Shown piece after piece: positions 6,742-10,047 of a stretch of DNA of 10,047 bases. The notes under the pieces were generated by a model. It had not been told where the DNA came from. It saw only the letters and a program-made list of their open reading frames with translations, and made no database searches. Source of the DNA: an uncultured Kiritimatiellota bacterium (GTDB lineage Bacteria; Verrucomicrobiota; Kiritimatiellia; RFP12; UBA1067). How positions within the stretch are numbered: position 1 is the first letter of the stretch; every line of letters begins with the position of its first letter. The stretch lies in contig CAKURH010000115.1 in NCBI GenBank assembly GCA_934675625.1, positions 1 through 10,047 on the forward strand, given 5' to 3'. The translations under genes and the position numbers were made by a program.

Positions 6742-7565
6742 AGATTTCAATCGTCACGGTTGTCTGGAATCGCGTAGCGACGATTCGCGCGGCACTGGAG
6801 TCCGTCGCGCGGCAGCGACGGGACGGCTTCGCGCTCGAACACGTCATTGTCGATGGCGGTTCGACGGATGGCACGGTCGATGTCGTTCGCGCGTATGCGG
6901 AGGAGGTTCGCCGCGCCGAGGCGGAAAAGGGCGACGGAGAATCTGTCGGAAGGGTCACTGTCCGTTGGGTATCCGAAAAAGACAGGGGACTGTACGACGC
7001 AATCAACAAGGGCATTCGGCTGGCGACGGGGGATGTCGTGGGGCTCGTTCATTCGGATGACGTCCTGGCCGAGGACGGCACGCTGGCGAAAATCGCGCAG
7101 GCGTTCCATGCCGACATCGACGCCACGTATGCGGACGTTCGGTTTGTCGGCGGCGGGCGGACGTTGGACGAGATTCGCCAACAGCCGACGCTGCGCTATT
7201 GCACGGGACGCTTCTTCCGCCGCTGGATGTTCCGCTTTGCGACGTTTCCGGCGCATCCGAGCACGTTCGTGCGGCGCACGTGCTTCGAGCGCTACGGCCT
7301 CTATTCGCTGGACTATCCGATCTGTGCGGATTTCGAGCTGATGCTGCGCCTTTTCGTCACGCATCGCATCCGGGCGCGCTACCTGCCAATCTGCACGCAT
7401 GTCATGCGGACGGGCGGTTTGTCCACGGGCGGATTTCGGAGCAACGTCGCCATCAACCGCCAGGATCTTCGCGCCTTGCGGGCGAACGGCGTTTGGTCGT
7501 GCCTGCCGCTTATCTACCTCAAGTACCTGTTCAAGGTCTGGGGCTTTGTCTTCCGCGCTGCCTGA
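6738..7565 (+). CDS. Glycosyltransferase family 2 protein (WfgS/WcaA-like), 275 aa
   Basis: This is a GT-A fold inverting glycosyltransferase of the type common in O-antigen and capsule loci. DGGSTDG (39-45) binds the nucleotide sugar, GLYDAINKGI (84-93) is the family hallmark and SDD (106-108) is the metal-binding triad. HPSTFVRRTCFERYG (173-187) and ADFELMLRLF (197-206) supply the acceptor side and catalytic acid region. Length is usual for the family, with a small charged insertion near 58-72. The start ATG forms an ATGA overlap with the preceding stop, and GGGAG lies 9 bases upstream. It is the last gene of the tight operon. An intergenic stretch of about 415 bases follows, and the sugar specificity is not readable. 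Confidence 0.88.
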   Translation: MKISIVTVVWNRVATIRAALESVARQRRDGFALEHVIVDGGSTDGTVDVVRAYAEEVRRAEAEKGDGESVGRVTVRWVSEKDRGLYDAINKGIRLATGDVVGLVHSDDVLAEDGTLAKIAQAFHADIDATYADVRFVGGGRTLDEIRQQPTLRYCTGRFFRRWMFRFATFPAHPSTFVRRTCFERYGLYSLDYPICADFELMLRLFVTHRIRARYLPICTHVMRTGGLSTGGFRSNVAINRQDLRALRANGVWSCLPLIYLKYLFKVWGFVFRAA

Positions 7566-7578
7566 TTCGGCGAATTTA

Positions 7579-7587
7579 TGGTATACT
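7579..7587 (+). promoter_or_regulatory. Extended -10 promoter for a short RNA or flippase leader
   Basis: TGGTATACT is identical over nine bases to the element in front of the ATPase gene (109-117). The hexamer TATACT is at 7582-7587, with the TGG of an extended -10 before it. No -35 of quality is visible; the hexamer at 17-base spacing is TGCCTG. It lies 13 bases after the GT2 stop codon. The predicted transcription start is near 7594. Confidence 0.6.
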
Positions 7588-7593
7588 ACAACT

Positions 7594-7695
7594 TTTTTGC
7601 GGGGGAACTCGCGGCAGTTGATCTTTGATATCGGCGGCACGCGCTTTCACAAGAGTATTGCCGCCATCATCAAATGTGCGTAAGCGCATTTTTTT
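7594..7695 (+). ncRNA. Predicted short structured RNA of about 100 nt (small RNA or attenuator leader)
   Basis: The region runs from the predicted start after the extended -10 element to an intrinsic terminator. Inside it GGCGGCA (7633-7639) pairs perfectly with TGCCGCC (7659-7665) across a 19-base loop, and the loop can form a small CTT/AAG inner stem. The terminator hairpin starts 7 bases further on. No known RNA family is recognised. Because the next gene downstream is the flippase, the RNA may be the aborted product of a leader whose terminator must be overcome for flippase expression, or a free-standing small RNA. Confidence 0.5.
7672..7695 (+). terminator. Intrinsic terminator with GUAA tetraloop
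   Basis: AAATGTGC (7672-7679) pairs with GCGCATTT (7684-7691) with one G-U wobble, closed by the stable GNRA-type loop GTAA (7680-7683). A run of T covers 7689-7695. The stem and U-tract are canonical. It ends any transcript from the 7579-7587 promoter and also read-through from the transferase operon. Confidence 0.75.
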
Positions 7696-7738
7696 GTTTC
7701 CGACGAAAACGACCAAACTTCCGTTCACGAGGCAAAGA

Positions 7739-7816
7739 ATGTGGCTGCGCAGGCCTGCATGCAGGGAGCAGATTCTGCTCCCTCTCAGTATGCCCGTTCT
7801 GCGTGCCTGTTCCTGA
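7739..7816 (+). CDS. Possible 25-codon leader ORF
   Basis: ATG 7739 to TGA 7816 encodes a 25-residue peptide beginning MWLRRPACREQILL. A GAGG ribosome binding site (7729-7732) lies 6 bases upstream of the ATG, which is good spacing. The ORF runs through the strong hairpin at 7763-7783. The peptide resembles no known family. Its ribosome binding site lies in ACGAGGCA (7727-7734), exactly complementary to TGCCTCGT (7841-7848) further down, which is why it is listed despite its length. It may be fortuitous. Confidence 0.25.
   Translation: MWLRRPACREQILLPLSMPVLRACS
7763..7783. repeat. Near-perfect palindrome, 10-bp arms around one base
   Basis: AGGGAGCAGA at 7763-7772 and TCTGCTCCCT at 7774-7783 are exact reverse complements around a single central T. 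In RNA this gives a 9-bp GC-rich hairpin with a 3-base loop. A second 12-base palindrome, CCTGCATGCAGG (7754-7765), overlaps its left edge. No T-run follows, so it is not a simple terminator. Confidence 0.6.
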
Positions 7817-7839
7817 TGTCTTGTGAAAAGGGTCTGCCA

Positions 7840-7871
7840 GTGCCTCGTTGGAGATGTCTCGAACGAGGCAC
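7840..7871. repeat. Long hairpin, 10-bp perfect stem with inner 4-bp stem
   Basis: GTGCCTCGTT (7840-7849) pairs perfectly with AACGAGGCAC (7862-7871). Inside, after a G-G mismatch, GAGA (7851-7854) pairs with TCTC (7857-7860). The stretch gcgactttt follows, so weak terminator activity is possible. The left arm can instead pair with ACGAGGCA at 7727-7734. Confidence 0.6.
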
Positions 7872-7945
7872 GCGACTTTTAGGCCGCCGAATCGCGTCGC
7901 CGTCTCATCTGGTGCGGTAGGGAGCAAGAATCTAGTTGCATGAAC

Positions 7946-7964
7946 TCGTCTAAATTCGAGACGA
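7946..7964. repeat. 6-bp hairpin just upstream of the flippase start
   Basis: TCGTCT (7946-7951) and AGACGA (7959-7964) are exact inverted repeats around AAATTCG. They end 2 bases before the alternative GTG start at 7966 and 17 bases before the ATG at 7981. This is short enough to be chance, but it is placed where it could influence ribosome access. Confidence 0.3.
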
Positions 7965-7980
7965 AGTGGTGCCGGGAGAA

Positions 7981-9546
7981 ATGACGCAGAACAGGCGCAT
8001 CTTCTTGAACGTCATCGCGACCTACGGGCGGTCGGTGGTTGCCCTTGTTTGTGGGTTGTTTACCTCGCGATGGGTTTTGATGTCGTTGGGGCAGTTGGAC
8101 TATGGCCTCTTTGGCGTGGTGGGGGTGCTGACGAGTTTCATTGGGTTCTTGAACGGGATTCTTGCGGTATCAGTGTCGCGTTTTTATGCTTTCAGTGTTG
8201 GCCGTGCAAAAGTGTCGCCAGATGGAGATTTGGCGCTTGAAGACTGCCGCGCATGGTTCAATACGGCTTTGCTGATTCATACCGTCGCTCCGATCGTCCT
8301 TATGGTCATCGGCTATCCGCTTGGGCAGTGGGCGATTGCGCATTGGCTTGTCATCCCGGCTGAGCGCATCCCTGCATGTCAGTGGGTCTTTCGCTTTTCA
8401 TGCTTGTCTTGTTTTGTCGCAATGGTCAATGTGCCGTTTCAGGCCATGTATCTCGCCAAACAGTACATTGCTGAACTGACCGTGTACAGTTTTCTCCAGA
8501 CGGTCGCGAATGTCGTGTGTCTCTATTACATGGTTACGCATCCTCGGGATTGGCTGGTGGGCTATTCCATTGTCGTGTGTGCGGTTGCAGTTCTTCCTCA
8601 AATCCTGATTTGCATTCGTGCCGTTCGGGTGTTTCCGGAATGCAAGTTTGTCAGAAGATACTTCTTGGATTTGGGTCGGTTGCCTGCACTCTTCAAATAC
8701 GTCGGGTGGCAGGCATTTGGACTGACGGGGCAATTGCTGAAGAGCCAAGGGATCGCGATTCTGATCAACAAGGCGTTTGGCGCGAAGGTGAATGCGGCGA
8801 TGACGGTTGCCAATAGCGTGAATGCCCAATCGTCAACGCTTTCGTCCGCCCTTTTGAGCGCGTTCACGCCAGCCATCACGCAGGCGTGTGGGGCTGGTGA
8901 CGGCAGCCTTATGCGGAAGATGGCGTTTCGGGCCTCGAAGATGGGTGTTTTGCTCATGTTGCTGTTTGCGATTCCGCTTGTCGTTGAATTGCCGCTTGTC
9001 CTTGCCTTGTGGCTCAAGACTCCACCGGCGTTTACAACGACGCTTTGCATTGGGGTTGTCGTTGCTCTTTTGCTTGAGAAGAGTACATACGGTCACATGA
9101 TAGCCTTGAACGCGAAGGGGGAAATCGCCGCGTATCAGATGGCCGTCGGAAGCCTGATTATCCTGACGTTGCCATTGGCATGGCTGTTCGTGAAAATGGG
9201 GTTCGGTGTGCGCGGCGTGGCCTTTGCGCTGATTGCCACGGCGGGTGCGGCCTCTGTCGGTCGCATTTACTTTTCACGCCGCCTTGTTGGAATGGGACTG
9301 AGACCATGGTTGTTCAGGCTTGTCCTTCCTGTGGTGATTTGCATCTTGTTCACGGGGGCGGCGGGTGTTTGTGCCCGAAACCTGCTGCAGCCCTCTTTCT
9401 TGCGTCTTGTCGTGACAACGGCCGTCTGTGAATTGGTTTTCCTGCCGCTTTCGTGGGAAATTGCACTTGAGCGGGAGGAACGCGAGTATGTTTGCCGTTC
9501 ATTCAAAAGAGGATTTCAGAAGATAAAAGGATGGTTTGATCGATGA
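7981..9546 (+). CDS. Wzx-type polysaccharide flippase (oligosaccharide translocase), 521 aa
   Basis: This integral inner-membrane protein of the MOP/MATE superfamily flips undecaprenyl-linked oligosaccharide to the periplasm. A chain of about 12-14 hydrophobic segments spans residues about 12 to 490. Recognisable stretches are TSRWVLMSLGQLDYGLFGVVG (28-48), the N-terminal Wzx hallmark, and IAILINKAFGAKVNAAMTVA (258-277) with SALLSAFTPAITQACG (288-303), typical of the central Wzx helices. Length is normal. The ATG at 7981 gives the usual short N-terminus before RIFLN but has GGGAG only 2 bases away. An in-frame GTG at 7966 adds five residues and is a real alternative. Its stop overlaps the next gene by ATGA. 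Base composition is visibly less GC-rich than the GH28 gene. Regulation may involve the structured leader upstream. Confidence 0.87.
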   Translation: MTQNRRIFLNVIATYGRSVVALVCGLFTSRWVLMSLGQLDYGLFGVVGVLTSFIGFLNGILAVSVSRFYAFSVGRAKVSPDGDLALEDCRAWFNTALLIHTVAPIVLMVIGYPLGQWAIAHWLVIPAERIPACQWVFRFSCLSCFVAMVNVPFQAMYLAKQYIAELTVYSFLQTVANVVCLYYMVTHPRDWLVGYSIVVCAVAVLPQILICIRAVRVFPECKFVRRYFLDLGRLPALFKYVGWQAFGLTGQLLKSQGIAILINKAFGAKVNAAMTVANSVNAQSSTLSSALLSAFTPAITQACGAGDGSLMRKMAFRASKMGVLLMLLFAIPLVVELPLVLALWLKTPPAFTTTLCIGVVVALLLEKSTYGHMIALNAKGEIAAYQMAVGSLIILTLPLAWLFVKMGFGVRGVAFALIATAGAASVGRIYFSRRLVGMGLRPWLFRLVLPVVICILFTGAAGVCARNLLQPSFLRLVVTTAVCELVFLPLSWEIALEREEREYVCRSFKRGFQKIKGWFDR

Positions 9547-9989
9547 AACGAATTGCGGTCATAACTTACCATAAGGCTTACAATTGTGGTGCGATGCTTC
9601 AGGCATGGGCGTTGCGCACGTTTTTGGAAGGTCGCGGGTGTGCCGTGATTTTTCCCGATTGTAACCGTGTTGGCGTTTCGCCGCGCTGGACAATGGCGGG
9701 GCTAGACGAACTTCATGGCTTCCGCAAGGTTCGTCAGTTCGTTTGGCTTCTTGTGTGGAATCTTTGTTCGATTGGATGGCTTGACTACACGCGCCATTGC
9801 TATCGACGTTTCGTCCAAAAGGAACTGCGGGGGCCAAAATGCAATCCTGGGGAGTTGACGAAACACTGTGACCTTGTTGTTGTCGGAAGCGATCAAGTCT
9901 GGCATCCGCTCATTGCAAAGACGGATACGCCTCTTTTTCTCGCTGAGACGATTCCTGCATCGCTTCCAGTTCGCGATTCGTTAGAATAG
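9543..9989 (+). CDS. Polysaccharide pyruvyl transferase family protein, truncated at 148 aa
   Basis: The family transfers pyruvate from phosphoenolpyruvate to sugars as ketals, or has related roles in glycan loci. The N-terminal half is clear: KRIAVITYHKAYNCGAMLQA (2-21) matches the usual N-Y-G-A-x-L-Q start, and DLVVVGSDQVW (110-120) is the central motif. Family members are usually about 300-400 residues and continue after this motif with a strand ending in YAASFG. Here the frame ends at a TAG after PASLPVRDSLE, and none of the other two plus-strand frames continues the homology in the remaining bases. So the C-terminal half, with part of the active site, is missing in this window. The gene starts by ATGA overlap with the flippase and would be its operon partner. 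It is probably a broken gene or a junction artefact. Confidence 0.75.
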   Translation: MKRIAVITYHKAYNCGAMLQAWALRTFLEGRGCAVIFPDCNRVGVSPRWTMAGLDELHGFRKVRQFVWLLVWNLCSIGWLDYTRHCYRRFVQKELRGPKCNPGELTKHCDLVVVGSDQVWHPLIAKTDTPLFLAETIPASLPVRDSLE

Positions 9990-10047
9990 TGTGCACCCAA
10001 CCAAGAAAGCAGGTTCTTTCGAGAGGGGCCCGTTCGTCAAATGCTGT
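9990..10047. other. Unassigned tail after the truncated pyruvyl transferase
   Basis: The last 58 bases do not continue the pyruvyl transferase in any frame. GTGCAC (9991-9996) and GGGCCC (10026-10031) are short palindromes, and GAAAG...CTTTC (10005-10020) is a weak 5-bp inverted repeat. On the minus strand two frames are open from the window edge: one to a TAA at 9983-9981, one to a TGA at 9912-9910. Either could be the 3' end of a gene entering from the right, but the stretch is too short to identify. Confidence 0.3.

Larger units (their letters stand above)
7566..7980. other. Structured intergenic region between the transferase operon and the flippase operon
   Basis: No convincing protein family gene is seen on either strand. 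The stretch holds a promoter element, a terminated short transcript, a small ORF with a ribosome binding site and several strong inverted repeats, each listed separately. A minus-strand open frame of 85 codons (7927-7670) looks like random translation of the same hairpins. No tRNA, rRNA or CRISPR repeat is recognisable, and no clear promoter is seen between 7700 and 7965. Confidence 0.6.

Noticed and set aside
7840..7871. tRNA T-loop-like GTTCGAGAC on the minus strand
   Set aside because: The flanking bases do not form a T stem, and no acceptor or anticodon arm is found.
7564..7893. 9-base inverted repeat GATTCGGCG / CGCCGAATC flanking the intergenic region
   Set aside because: It looked like the ends of a small mobile element, but the match stops after 9 bases, has no target duplication and is near what chance gives for a stretch of this length.
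7670..7927. 85-codon minus-strand open frame in the intergenic region
   Set aside because: No domain, and no better ribosome binding site than chance. Its translation simply reflects the hairpins on the other strand.
9995..10001. ACCCAAC resembling the first core site (RYYYAAC) of an integron attC after a short ORF
   Set aside because: The paired GTTRRRY site is not in the remaining bases, and a seven-base degenerate match is weak evidence.

Overview
The window looks like chromosomal DNA of a GC-rich, Gram-negative, free-standing (often gut-associated) bacterium. The mix of a DUF4143 ATPase, a secreted GH28 pectin-type hydrolase and a surface-glycan cluster would fit the Kiritimatiellota/Lentisphaerota/Verrucomicrobiota side of the PVC group, or less likely Bacteroidota. 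This placement is inferred from gene content only, because no marker gene is present. Ribosome binding sites are mostly clear GGAG types, and intergenic promoters share an extended -10 element of the form TGGTATAMT.

Left part (1-2552): a promoter region with divergent extended -10 elements separates a possible minus-strand gene leaving the window (29 to 1) from a plus-strand AAA ATPase/DUF4143 gene (128-1309). The ATPase start codon lies only about 4 bases after the predicted transcription start, so its mRNA may be leaderless. A GH28 (polygalacturonase/rhamnogalacturonidase-like) parallel beta-helix protein with a signal peptide follows (1335-2552).

Middle part (2589-7565): a tight five-gene operon headed by an extended -10 promoter and a perfect 8-bp palindrome that straddles the predicted +1. 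The order is an ElyC/SanA-type DUF218 membrane protein, a GT2-GT4 fusion glycosyltransferase, a class I SAM-dependent methyltransferase, a GT4 glycosyltransferase and a GT2 glycosyltransferase. Most junctions are 4-base GTGA or ATGA overlaps, so translation is probably coupled.

Intergenic part (7566-7980): about 415 bases without a convincing protein gene but rich in RNA structure. It holds an extended -10 promoter, a roughly 100-nt transcript ending in an intrinsic terminator with a GUAA tetraloop, a 25-codon ORF with a good ribosome binding site, and several strong hairpins. Two of its segments can pair in mutually exclusive ways. It could be an independent small RNA plus spacer, or a transcription-attenuation leader for the downstream flippase operon. 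It is the most interesting non-coding stretch here.

Right part (7981-10047): a Wzx-type flippase overlaps a polysaccharide pyruvyl transferase gene by 4 bases. The latter stops at 148 codons, just after its GSDQVW motif, where family homology would be expected to continue. The last roughly 70 bases look like a junction (insertion, rearrangement or contig end).

Together the genes describe assembly of a lipid-linked oligosaccharide by stepwise glycosyltransferases, O-methylation and possibly pyruvylation, export by Wzx, and probable chain-length or polymerisation control by the ElyC-like protein. That is a Wzx/Wzy-type surface polysaccharide locus. No polymerase, initiating phosphoglycosyltransferase or nucleotide-sugar enzyme is inside the window.
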